The notes beneath the pieces were generated by a model. That model saw only the letters and a list, made by a program, of their open reading frames with translations. It was not told the DNA's origin and did no database searches. Positions 1-14,350 of a stretch of 64,000 nucleotides of DNA are shown here, one piece after another. Where the stretch lies: positions 124,001 to 188,000 of the forward strand of contig VTFK01000400.1 in NCBI GenBank assembly GCA_009617715.1, read 5' to 3'. Position 1 is the stretch's first letter, and every line of letters starts with the position of its first letter. This stretch comes from Plectrocnemia conspersa (taxonomy: Eukaryota > Arthropoda > Insecta > Trichoptera > Polycentropodidae). Made by a program: the position numbers and the translations under genes.

Positions 1-511
1 TAATCGGGTTTCGAGGCCAGATAAATGTAGTATTGTAACCAAATTAGACGCCATAAAGCGGTTAACAGTTTATTTAGTTAAATTGTACAATTTATCGAGT
101 TGTAAATATTTTATAGACTTGTGAATAATTTATATCCTGAGTCTGTTTGTCTGCTCTCGATGCTTGTGCTTCATCGTTTTTGGCCCTCTTGTCTCGAATT
201 ACAGGATCACATGTTGTGTGACAAAGTGTCAGACCTTTTATATTCTTGATTCGAGAAGTCTCCAGCGAATCACAAAAATGCAGAAATCAGTTGAACAATT
301 GCATCGCTCGTATAAGCGACTAGCAAAATTCACGCCTTGAATAAGATGAACCCATTCTGAATGTCATTTATGCAAAGCGGTGAATATCAATAGTGGTTTT
401 TATGCTCATGGACGCATTGTCTATTGTATAACTTGCTTAAAAGGGTAGTTTTTATAAAAAAAATTAGCGTTTAATAAGACGTATGCTTAGTTACGCAATC
501 GTGCTAATTAT
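1..511. other. AT-rich non-coding DNA
   Basis: No open frame, splice-bounded exon or recognisable repeat is seen. If the non-coding exon spliced to 23811 lies left of the window, this is 5'-UTR intron; otherwise it is upstream DNA. Confidence 0.4.
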
Positions 512-624
512 ATATTTATCAGGGGCAGGTGGTGAGAGATAAGGGCATTCTTACCTCATGCTCTTATCTCCCACTCACTCTCGTCTTCGTATCGTATCTC
601 ATCGCCCACGCCTGATATTTATCT
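512..624 (-). mobile_element. Hairpin MITE-like repeat, copy 1
   Basis: A short inverted-repeat element. The outer arms read ATATTTATCAGG on the left and CCTGATATTTAT on the right. The inner arms GAGATAAGGGCAT and ATGCTCTTATCTC form a hairpin. The right part carries CTCCCACTCACTCTCGT. The reverse complement (TATCAGGCGTGGGCGATGAG, then GATACG, then GAGAGTGAGTG and GAGATAA) matches the element at 50511-50648, so this is a dispersed family. It has no coding capacity and the transposase that moved it cannot be told. Confidence 0.5.
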
Positions 625-3244
625 GTTGTTATTATTTCCTTTATTATGACTTGAACGTAACTGCGCAACTAAACGGACTCCCATATTTTTATATGTATCT
701 AGGAGATAGGAATTCCTGTTTCTTATATAATTAAAATTTTAATTTTGATCGATTATTACAGATAATGCTTTTTTCTGATCTCATATAGCAATACTTTATT
801 TATTAATTATTTTCAATCAAGATATACAGTAATTAAAAAATTCTAATAATGAGGAATATTATATAGCAATATTATATATACATAAATAGCTAATAATGAG
901 TATAATAAAATTTAAGTGTGTTTGAAATGTGATTAACAATATCAAATACAGATTTTTTAGTGATTCATAAATATTTAAAATTAAAATACTATATAAAAAA
1001 AATAATTATCTAATTTCAAGAAAACCTTGGTTTATTAACACATGTTTTATATGCTCTTCGTTGATTTTTCAATATATGTATATATAATCTTGATTTATCG
1101 TCGCTTGCGATTTGTTTACAACGGTTATCGCCATACGTCATTTACTGACAGAATCAACGCCGAAGCGTGAGGAATAAAACAATAATTCAATCTATATCCG
1201 TTCCTCTCGTGCGCATAGGATTTTTACCTCTTGTTTTTACACATTTTGTATTCTATCGTGATGAACGAGTTAAACATCGCGTTAAAATATAACCAAAATA
1301 TTTTTTATATATGAAGTGAATAATAGGTATTTAAGATGTTATGTATTTGAGAAAAAGGCTTAATAAAAATATTGCAGAATTAAAAAAAAAATATTTCACC
1401 AATCAATTGGATGGTTTTTTTAATAAATATTCGTTCCTGTATTTAATAAGTTTGGATAGTTAAAAAATAATGTTAAATTTCAAAGTTCAACGTATTACAT
1501 ATGCTCTAAAGTAACTTTATCATAATCAAACATAAAATACATAGAATGTCAGATTTAGTAATGGTTAAATTTAATTGTACGTCTTTCTTATATGCTAGTT
1601 ATTCACTGCTGCTTTTTTTCTTCTTAAGAAATTAATAATTTTTATTTTGTGTTTGATTAAAAAATATATTAAAATTTACAACGTGAATTTTCTTTAGACT
1701 TATCGATAAATATACTTGAAAATAATTTGTAATGTTGTATTAATATGTTTTTACTTATACCAATAAGTTTTTTCTAGTACTAAATAAATCGCTTTAAAAT
1801 AAATACATATATAATATTTTTTTTACATAATTTTTTAATTTACTTATAGGTTTTATTTTTAATTTTATATATGTTCATGTTCATTTTTATATATGTTTAT
1901 ATTGATTTATTAGTTTTTCTGCTGTTTTTATAATACCTAGTAATTGCATATTTTTTAAATATTTTTGTGTGATAAAAGGTAATGTTTTTAAGTCTTACTA
2001 ATATCTAAAAACACTATTTTTGTCACTGAAAAGCATAATGCTCTTTATGTAAAGGTATACTAACTCCACTCAGAAGATATTACAATAATTATTATTATTA
2101 CAAAATTATACGCATAAGATATTACGCGGTCAGTTTAATTAAATCACTCCTTCGGTCCGCAATTTAAGCGGTGGTTTTAGGTGTATGCTAGGGAGTTTCT
2201 AGGGGAGAGTCTAGGGAAATCGGAATGAATAATTGACCGACTTTCAGCATGACAGGAGATATTCAGGAGCTTAATTCAATGCGGAAAATTTGCCCAATCA
2301 GCTTTTCCCCCCTTTGATTAACTTAAAAAGTTTGCGTCTTTTTTTACGCTCGACCGACGAGCGAAACTGGGAGGAGAAAAAGATAAAGATAAAGAGAAAA
2401 AACCTTGTAAAACCTTGCGCCGTCCATGTCGTATTTAAATGTTTGCTTATTATAAGGGGACGTCTGGATGGGGCAAAAAATAAAACCACTTTAAACTTCA
2501 AATACATTTTAAGTTTTTTTTATATGTACTACGTCTGATGGACAAAAAGTTGCTTTTAAGAAAATCCAATGAGGCCGTGTTTGCCTTTTTGCATTTTTAT
2601 CTTATTACGTTTTCGGTTCTATATAGTAAAATGTGATAATCTCATTACAAAGGCATAATAAAAAATTTAAAAGCATTGTTAAAAATCACGTTAAATGGCA
2701 GTTACGTAATTAAAAAATATACCATAGTTATTCTACTAATACCAATTTTACAATTATAAATTTAACAACTAGTAAAGATTTTTGATCCTGTTTTAGTAAT
2801 ACTAGTTGATCGATGTCTGGTTTTATAAAAGTGGTTGCAATAATGCTCGTCATAAATATTTGTTCTAATTTTGTTTTTCGTTGTTCATCTTTGTAAATAT
2901 TTGCTTGCAAATCTAAGTAATGCCAAAGAGCGTTGTTATGAATAAATTATGATTGTACAGCGAGGAATAAATTTCTCTAGAAAGATAATAAATATCTTGT
3001 GAAAGTTTACAAGACTTTTAAATTCTAAATTAAATTTTCCTAAAGAAAAATGTTTAAAGAATACCACGAAAATATATTAAATTTCCTTTATTACAATAAG
3101 TAAGTGCTTTGCATTTTTTCTGATAGCTGGGATATTTTTTATTAATGTTTTTATCTATAATTGTAAATATAATACCTAATCAACCTAAAAGAATACGAAT
3201 TTTTAAGTCGCTTGTGTCCTATGGATAGCGAATTAGATATTCCC

Positions 3245-3320
3245 TGTTCAAATCAATCTCGATGATTCAGGGCGGCAACAGACTATTTGTTATTGTCTGA
3301 TAAAACTTTATTCAACTTTA
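3245..3320. repeat. Short dispersed motif, copy 1 of 3
   Basis: The stretch GATTCAGGGCGGCAACAGAC followed by TATTTGTTATTGTCT resembles 53368-53412 (GATTCGGGGCGGGACCAGAC, then TCTTTATTATTGTCT) and more weakly 57520-57560 (GAGGCGCCGACTCTTTATTG). The shared block is about 40 bp. It is probably the end of a dispersed transposon family whose type I cannot name. Confidence 0.3.
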
Positions 3321-3759
3321 CGGCGCTTATATTATTAGTAAAATCGGCAATGATGTATTTCTATGGAATATTTTTTCTAAGAGATAAAGATAAGCAACGC
3401 ATTCCTTTGTAATTGTCACCGACCATTTAGTTTTGCAAGCGCTCTTAAATTATTTAATATTAAGTTGTAAACTATGTCTATGATAATCGCTATCATCGTA
3501 TCTGCAATATTCAGACAGTATCAACTATTTAATAGTATCTTATTATTTACTGTTTCTTTATTTTTTTATATAATCAATTTTTTAATTTTATATTTTTATC
3601 TTCATCTGATTGAAAAATGTTTAATGATCATTTTCCTAATTTAATATGCTATCTATGAATATATATATTAATTTAATTGGGTTCTCTGCTCGTTATTCAT
3701 TAAAGATATAAATTTACGTTCTCACTATATATTTTTTTTTTAATATTTTTAATCTTACT

Positions 3760-3870
3760 TATAATATATTTTTTGTGTATTACAATAATACCATATATTG
3801 ATATTTGACCATCGTGACGTATTGGGGTAGCTTATTAGGGCATGATGGTCAAGATTTAATTTAACCTCCT
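3760..3870 (+). repeat. Dispersed repeat family (GCATTGGGGTAG type), copy 1
   Basis: Contains TTTTGTGTATTACAATAATA and then GACCATCGTGACG, TATTGGGGTAGC and TTATTAGGGCATGATGGT. The same order of blocks occurs on plus at 46110-46265 and on minus at 48640-48745. The last 60 bp are best conserved. No coding content. Family unassigned. Confidence 0.4.
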
Positions 3871-4269
3871 CAAACCCAGTGCACATTACAATGTGCAATA
3901 ACTTTATTGCTTGTCTTGAAGCCATTTTCGATTATAGTATAAATCATATTATTTAAAATACAAATTTAAAAATAAGCCATAGTATTTTCAAAATATAAAA
4001 AAATCATGCCCATTTAATATACTAAATAAAAAAATATACAATAAAAAAAATTCTATGAAAAGAAAATAATATATATTTCATTATCTTTTAATGTACTTAA
4101 AAAAATAATTTAACAAGAATATTTTTTATACAAAAAATAATAGTTCAAGTCTAAGGAGGTTTTTAGATATATTTAAAAAAAACAATGACACTATATTAGA
4201 ACGATCTAAAGGATTATTCAAATAGATTTTTTTAACATATATTAGAAAAAATTATGTATATGCCGTAAT

Positions 4270-4620
4270 CAGGCGGTATAGTTTTTACTGGCGTGTCAAG
4301 TTGTGTTATTGTCGACTGAAATGTCTGCAAAGCAGCCGGGATTCATCGTGATGTGATCGCTGGTGTGACTTGTATTATTGCAGTTTTAAGCTTTTCTATG
4401 CTGCTGTGACACCGTGGCGTCTTTTGTACCATCTTTGTGGCGTCCCTGTGTCATCTATTCTTCTGACTAAGTGACACATATTTTATAATTCTGCTTCAAG
4501 ACAGCTTTGGCGGATCATAGATGCGGATATATGCGATTAAATTGCATCGCGTCTCAGGGTCGCCCTCGAAGCTGTTTACGCCTTGATATAAATTATTGAG
4601 ATAACCACTTTGGTGAGTCA
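4270..4620. other. GC-richer island, candidate conserved non-coding element
   Basis: Less AT-biased than its surroundings, with several CpG-containing words and no open frame longer than about 40 codons. Either a regulatory element of the surrounding gene or a decayed transposon piece. Only cross-species alignment can separate these. Confidence 0.2.
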
Positions 4621-6829
<2,209 letters not shown>

Positions 6830-7340
6830 TCTCGTACACACATAAGCAACCCTCTGACTGACCACCTTCACTCAAACTCACACATTCGAATCTAGACTTT
6901 CCCCACTATAGTAAGTAGTTATACATGTTTTCTCTCTGGAAAAAGTCAATATTATTGCGGTCACGTACAAGGACCCAGTATCATTTGTCGACGCTGTATC
7001 GAAACTCGATAGGCCTGGCCCGGTGCACGTTACGTCTTTTCACTTTTGGGATTTCCAAAAAAGGAAAATACCAAAGCGCACTCATCAATATCCATTACTC
7101 TTTTCTTCACGCCCTTCCAGTTTCGGAAAACTTTTCGGGATGTGAGAAAATTTTCGGGCGATTTCTCTTCTACTCACTCACGTGCGCGTGGTAGTGGATA
7201 CCCTCGTCTCAGATACCCTTTTGTGTGTTGTTTCTTTCTTATTTATTTTTTTGCATATCTGGCTTTTTTAAATGTTCAAGTTTCATTGTCAAAATGAATG
7301 ATAAATGCTCTCTTGATGTGCGTTCGCGACGACTCTCGAC
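6830..7340. other. GC-richer island, candidate regulatory element
   Basis: Distinctly less AT-rich than its surroundings. Overlapping plus-strand frames of 89, 83 and 81 codons run through it but none has a recognisable domain, signal or splice-consistent boundary, so I read them as chance frames in balanced sequence. Candidate enhancer or unmapped non-coding exon. Confidence 0.2.
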
Positions 7341-10300
7341 GGATTTTTTTCTACGCAATATAATTGTTATAATAAGAAATTTGTATCAAGAGGAATATTT
7401 TCCGTCTAATTATCAAATAAGGTTTTGTTCGACACAAATTTATTATTATATTTATAATTTAAGACTGTAATTCCGGTTTAAGTTTTGTATGATAAATGTA
7501 TGACGATTAATACGATATATAAAATACTAGAAATACGTAAAAACTCTACAAAAGACAAATAAATATATATTGATATTGAGAATCATGCCAAGTAAGGATA
7601 ATAGTTTTTATTTTAAAATATAGTTAAAAACACTAAAACGACAATGACTTAAATAAAGTGTACTAAGGTCACCTCCTGAGAGTGCCGAAATAAATTTTTG
7701 GCGAAAGTTCGAGCTAAAACTGATTTGATTGTTTTTTTATTTAAAATCGCGTAAAAATAATGTCTGTTCTATTTATTTGAAGCAATAATTCTGCAGTTAC
7801 AATTATTCATAAAAATAAAATAATATTTTTTTAATTATATTTTTGAAGCAAACTTTTTATTTATAAGCAACTAATTAATAACATTTTCCTACTATTTAAA
7901 ATATGTACAGTAAGGTATAAGCATTTAAAATATCAAATATAAGAAACATGCATTTACATTTATAACTAATAAAGTTTGTCGCTATTGAAATATTAAATGG
8001 TTTATTAATTTCAGGTCTAAATCAAAAATATTATTATATATTAATATTCACAATTATGTGTGTGCAAATAATGCATCACTTAATTTTATATTAAAAGAAA
8101 TTTTACCATAAATAGTAAAATCAGTTTTAATGTATATTTAAGCGATGAACCAAGATTTTTATCTATAAAACTTAATTTTTTAAAAACCTATTTGAAAATC
8201 ACCTCCTGATGCCGAAATTTTTTTAGGAAACATCAATCTAAGAATACGTAGTAAAATATGTAAAAAAAATATTAAAACTTGCAAAAAAATAGTGTTATTT
8301 ATTTATTTATTTTATTAATTTATTTAGCTTAATAGCTAATCTTTACATCTAACAAAGTAAACATATATAAAAATATATAAAAATATTAACAGAAAGAAAA
8401 AAATGAAAAAATACAATAATAAAGTCTTAAAATAATTTATTTCTATATGTAAGGTGTTTTTTTATTCCATTTATGAAATGTTATAAGTTCTCTTACTATT
8501 ATATAAATCAAAAGTAAAATCACTCGTTTTAATTTTCTTTAAAATTTTCTCTAAACGTATTAATTTATGTACATCTTTATTTCTTATTAAATACTTATTA
8601 AAATATTTTGGTAATATATTAAAACATATATTACTAAAACATTCATACTCAATATTTTTGAACATTCAACCATTCTAATCTATCAATCATGCTTTTACAA
8701 TTAGTTAATCTATTTTTATTTTTTTCATTGGCCCTATTTTGTAAACAACATTTGTTTATCTAAAAACACGTTTTAATAAAATAATTAAAAAAAAAATAAA
8801 TTATTTTTTTTGTATTGCAAAAAAAATATTTGTTTAGATAATAAAACCTATTTTTCTACTAATTTTTTTTTAATAGTGTTTACATAATAAAATAAATTTA
8901 ATTATAATAAATTTAAGGAAAATTATTCTGAAATTCACAATTATTAAAATAAAAATATTATTTTTTTAATTATATTATTTTATTATACTTTTTTTATATA
9001 TAAACAAATAATAAATACCGTTTTCAAATAATTTAAAATATGTATCGTGCGTTGATTTTTTAGCAATTTAATTCAATGATATTTGAAAAATATTTTTTTA
9101 TAATCAACATGGTAAAAATTGTTTCTTTAAATATAATATTCAACTCAAAATACCTAATTTAACCTATTTAGAATTTAATCCTAATAGATTTTGTCCTCTT
9201 ATTCTAAGCCATGAGAGTATGAAATTAACACAAATTTGATCAAATCTAAGAAATAAAAGAACCTTAAAATCTTTTACACCAAAAAAAATATTTTTTTTTT
9301 ATATATTAATTTAAGCGAAATATATATAATATAAAATTTAAATTACTTTCTAGTAACGCAAAATTGTTACTTAGAAGTCGTAATCATGGCAGGACCGTCG
9401 TTGCCAAAATATAGTAAAAAATTCAGATACGCAATAAAACCCAATATTAAAAATATAGACATAAATCTAAAATCAAATAATAAATAATTCTCATTAAGAC
9501 ATATTAAATAATCCAGTACAAACGGTTTTTAATATAAAATTTTAACAACCCCCCAGTGTCTGCTAATCCGTATGATCCATAATTGAAATATATTTTTTTC
9601 GGATTTTAATTGCAATTTAATCTCAAAGCCAGGCGCTCTGTGCGTTTAGCGTTGTTATTAAAAAACATAAAGATATTTTATTATATATTTCATGTGCATA
9701 AAGGGCGCAAAAAATAGCTCTGAGAAATGCTGAAATATTTCATTCAGACACGAAAGAAAATCCCTTTCGAAGGTTTTTTTTTTTAAAAAAAACATTTTAT
9801 CAAAACTCGGAACAGCGCGTGCTGCGATTACGTATGAATTTATATTCGGTCATTGTCGACAACTTTGCGTTAACATTCGGGTTTAATAGTTAAATTCATG
9901 TAGAGCAATAAAATCAAAGTTCATAAATTATTATTCGTTGGATATTGTCGTGTGTGTGAAAAAATGTAAGCAAGAACGCTTTATGTTATGTTGATTCTAA
10001 TAAAATATCAAATAATTAAGAAAAGTATTGTACCCATCAAATTCACGACCATTTTACCAATGCGATAATTATGGGTGGAAACAGCCTATGTCATTTTCTG
10101 CTAAATAATAAACTCAATTTGAAAAAAATGCAGATTTAGCAATATTTTAACCTTATATACTTAAAAACATATTTCACATACCGTATATTTGGTTAATATC
10201 CATTTTAGCATGTTTTTGTATTATTCTGACAAAAAAACTTGCTCAAGAAGTGGCCTATTAACACATATTGTAATAAAAAAAACACTTAATAATTAGAAAA

Positions 10301-12480
10301 ATATATTTTAAAACTATAATATATATTTTGAATAAAAAAATATATTTTATAATATTTAACTATATCTGATATTTTATATAATTTAAGATATTTTAAACGA
10401 AATTACGATTTTAAATATTTTTATACACTATTTTTTCAATTTTTTTTTCAAAAGCGTTTTTTACGTATTCATTTTTTTCTCAAAGATTTTTACCGAAGTG
10501 ATGGGTTTTTAATTTTTTTAGTCGTTATTTAAAAATATGTACAAGATCTGTGTTTTAAAAAGATTGATGAAAATCTCATAAAAACATAAAAAAAGTTTTA
10601 TTATTTATTTCTATTGGTAAACGTTTTTAACTCTTTGATATATTCTTTTAAATTGTTTCACAAAATTTATGGTATTTTTTTTTAAATAGCCGCCATTTTT
10701 TTTTGCCGGATAAAACTGGACTATCAAACATAGCTTAAATATTTACATCATAGGTATATTTAAAAAATAATTTCATGATAATATTATTAAAACTATAGCA
10801 GTTATCAGAATCCCAAAAATTTGACAAAAAAAATAAAAAGCAAAATTTTTTTTTTTTCATTTTATTTCTAAAAAAAAAAAAAATATTTAAACAAACTTAT
10901 ATTTTTTTTCGTTCTAAATAATTAACCTATTTTTTATTTTTTACTAAGGTTTTTAAACGACGTTAATTTAAAGAAAAATGCATAGCAGCTTTAATTTCAT
11001 TGTGCAGACCTCTTTCTGTTTTTGTATAGATTTACATTTTGTCGCTGCAACAAAAAGATTTAGAAATGGATCTTTCTGTAGCGTTAGTTATAATTTAGTT
11101 TATGCAACCCTCATTTACTAAACTTTTTTAATTTATTAGCTGTTTTAAGTAGTCTAGAATTAACGTCTTACTTTTGTGCATAGTTCAAATCTAACCAGTC
11201 CCATTGGTTCAAGACTTTCTAAATATTTAATTTTTTAGAACCACAATTTCATTGTATATTCTTAATAGTATCAAGAACAGATGCAAATTTTTATTTTATT
11301 TAAGCTTAAACGTTCTTAATTTCTTAACTTTTTTCATACATTTAATTCATTAAATACTTTTAAAATACCATTTTCATACAAGCTGTAAGATCAAATTAGC
11401 TAACACATTAATCGAGATATTTACAATATATGTTTTTAGAATAAATTTCATTACGATATCATTAAAACTACGAAAGTCCTCAAAAAGCAACATAAATGAT
11501 CATAAAATGTAGAAAACTAAAAAAAATATATATTTTAATCTATATTTAAACGTTTTAATCGCATAACTTTTGATGTTTTGATTTTAATGTAACCAAAAGA
11601 CCTTTAGATTTAATTAGGAGTCAATCAGTCAACAACGATTTAAGCTGCCTAGTTTTGTCTTAAAAATATTATAAATATTAGCAAAACTAGGTACAGCTGA
11701 TATATTTATAAACATAACTTTTTAAAGTTATAAACATATTTATATTCTTAAGTAGACTTTGTTAAGGAATGACAATGTTTTACAAGATCAGTAAAAATAT
11801 TATAAATATTAGCGAAACTAGTTACAGCTGATATAATGTTTATAAACGATGGATCTGTTAATGAATGACTACAATGTTTTGCAAGATCAGTAAAATGTAC
11901 ACTTCAATTTAAATGCGATGGACCCCTATGGTACCATCGTAATATATATGTATACACGTATTCATGTTTGTTGTGATACAGAAAGGAAATATTGTTTAAG
12001 AAATCCATCTTAAACAGAAGTTTTAGTGCATATAGATATTAGCAAAATTAGAAGTAAAACAGTATCATTGTTAATATCATATTATATTATACTGTTCTTA
12101 AAAAAATCGTTGCATGAATTATAAAATGAGTAGAAAAGTATTACAATGTTTAAGTCCTTTTACGACAATGGATATAGTATTTGTTTTTTCAAAATACACT
12201 AATTACAAAATATGTTTTGGTATTCAACGTGTTGATACCATTAAATTTAATTCAAATTCAAAAAGAGCATTAGATTGATTAATTACTAAATAAACGATAA
12301 GAACACGCTATGTATTAATACAGCAAAAAAACTTTTGAACTTTCATCGTTAAAGCGTCTAAAATGCAATCGCGACGTTATGCTGTGATTTATTACACATT
12401 TTCATTCAAAAGTATAATACTTATCAAATCAAGCAAAGCATAAATTAATTAAGCATAAAAATAAACAAAACAGTTTATTA
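7341..12480. other. AT-rich non-coding DNA with minor repeats
   Basis: No gene recognised. TCACCTCCTGA followed by TGCCGAAAT occurs twice, near 7671 and 8200, as a short direct repeat. A two-copy tandem repeat lies at 11661-11896. Poly-A and poly-T runs are dense around 10440-10960. Confidence 0.4.
11661..11896. repeat. Degenerate tandem duplication, period about 131 bp
   Basis: TAAAAATATTATAAATATTA followed by GCAAAACTAGG and TACAGCTGATAT at 11661 recurs at 11792 with a few substitutions (GCGAAACTAGTTACAGCTGA). Both copies end with AATGTTTTRCAAGATCAGTA. The second copy is shorter by about 27 bp. Non-coding. Confidence 0.7.
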
Positions 12481-12562
12481 AATGGATATTTCTTTCAAAA
12501 AACAATTCTTGGGTATGCAGATGACATAGACATAATAGAAAGATTTGTTATAAAATTTTTGC
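12481..12562 (+). pseudogene. Reverse-transcriptase fossil (YADD motif), non-LTR type
   Basis: Translation in one frame gives QFLGYADDIDIIERF. This matches RT motif C (YADD catalytic aspartates) in the form YADDIDII that I associate with non-LTR elements. The matching stretch is only about 25 codons and the flanks are AT-rich without other RT motifs. It is a short relic with no function; clade uncertain. Confidence 0.5.
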
Positions 12563-13729
12563 CTATATACTTTTTTTTAGTAATATTCAATTTATTTCAC
12601 TATAACGTACAAACATATATAAGCTATTTATTCTAAAGCTCGCGCAAACCGTTATAAATCACAACCGCTTTGACTTATTTCAAAAAAATAAAAATTGCGT
12701 CACACCGTTGAAAAAATTCTCTAGGTACAATAATTTACATGTGTCGCGTATAGTTTTATTTTTTCGGGTAAAGGATGTGCGTGACAAGGGGATATTTGCT
12801 TCCAGCACACATTTTCGTCGGTTGATCCTTCATCTAAAATTAAATCGCACTCCGTCATGTTATTCGCACCTAAATATTATTTTCAGCACAGATTACATCC
12901 ACGGGCTGGTGTATCCGTCAAAAAATTGATGGCTCGTCGGAGTGAGGTCGGATTATGGATGAACACCTAAAGGAAGCGAAGGGAAGGTGTGTTACGTGGA
13001 AACATAATACGCTGTTTGCGGGGTCAATAAAAACACTATCATGAAAATTGAAGAGGCACGTGAGAAGCTATTTTACAAATAAATATATCAAGAAGATTAA
13101 ATCTCATCATATAACCTTACAAACGCTTTAACGAAAACAATCAATCATATATTCTTAATGCGAGACATCTTAATTTTGTAGCATATTATCTTTTAGTATA
13201 TACATACATTTATTTATGGATGCATCGTAAGTTTTGATATGGAGTCACAGATACCTGAGGGCAAATTCTTAAGGGCGAAGCCCCGGCGGTAGACTCGAGA
13301 ACGCTTCCTCTGTAGTGCACGGTTAAGTACTTTCTTGGCTACGACTTAAGCTGTCACTACTAAGTCGTAGATTAGGCTCGTTATTCAGCATTTTTTTAAA
13401 TATTCCACTCTTTAGTTTTTTGTCTAAAAGTGTTTACTTATTTAATTCTGTGAAGCAATTAGATGTGACAAACATAAAAAAAAAATTCACAATAATTTTT
13501 ATGTACATATTTCAGAAAATTAATCAAAATTTATAGACGCGTACATTTTTATTTGTATCGCATCTATTTTTATTTCAAGTCTAGCAATAATAATTTTCGA
13601 CTTTGCTAGATAGTGCGCAATTTTGTTTATTTTAACGATTTATCTTAGAGATAGGTTATCTTTATATTTTAAGATGACTTTAGCTATTTTTTTTATGGGC
13701 ACTAACGCCCAAATATTTCAGAACATCTT
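12563..13729. other. Mixed non-coding DNA with a GC-richer island
   Basis: The part from about 12640 to 13080 is less AT-rich and holds a 73-codon frame at 12708-12929 with no recognisable features. Another short GC-richer patch is at 13250-13390. Both could be regulatory; nothing shows they are expressed. Confidence 0.25.
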
Positions 13730-14350
13730 AGAAAAACACCTTCATTGACATAATAATCTCACTTTTTCACAGCGCCCCTCCGCTTTAAAACCCATATATT
13801 TTTATCTCTGACATTAATTCACGATCTAGCATCCATTTTTACGCGTTATACGCAAAGGAGCGCGCGCATAAAGTTATGGCAGACCATTAACCCTTTAACG
13901 TCGTTAAAATTGCCGCACACACGGCGCGCAAGAATAATACAGCCATTTCTGTTAACACTTAATCATGCCGCGAATGAATATGTACGCCGCGGATAAGATA
14001 ATGATCCCATTTCCAGTTTTCCTCTACAACCTTCCTTCCCAGGTAAAGCAAAAAAGGGCTCCTTGACGCGATAACAGTAGATTACTCGCATAATTCCTAG
14101 ATATAAACGAGGGGGCTTTCGCTACATTTGTGAAAAGATTACCCCCACCCCGACGGCGTTATGCGATTTTTTCAATCAATAATAATGGATATTCAATCGG
14201 CGGGACACGAATTTATTTTACGGCCGTGAGGATCCTTCCGAGGACCGTTATTGTAGTAATAAGATTTTTCTTCTTCTCCGTCTATTCCATTACTTTTATG
14301 GGGGCAATTCTAAATTTGTCTGTAAAGGTCCCGTCCATGGATTGAATAGT
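13730..14350. other. GC-richer island, candidate enhancer
   Basis: A roughly 600-bp block with balanced composition, many CpGs (GCGCGCGC near 13860, ACGGCGCGC near 13921, GCCGCGGATAAGATAATGAT near 13986) and GATA-type words (GATAAGATAA). A 71-codon frame at 14130-14345 has no recognisable content. In an AT-rich intron such blocks are often conserved regulatory elements; this is inference. Confidence 0.3.

Larger units (their letters stand above)
625..4269. other. AT-rich non-coding DNA with repeat fragments
   Basis: Long AT-rich stretch with no convincing coding frame. A GC-richer patch near 2130-2470 holds two overlapping opposite-strand frames (82 and 69 codons) without recognisable content. 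Dispersed-repeat fragments at 3245-3320 and 3760-3870 are listed separately. Confidence 0.4.
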
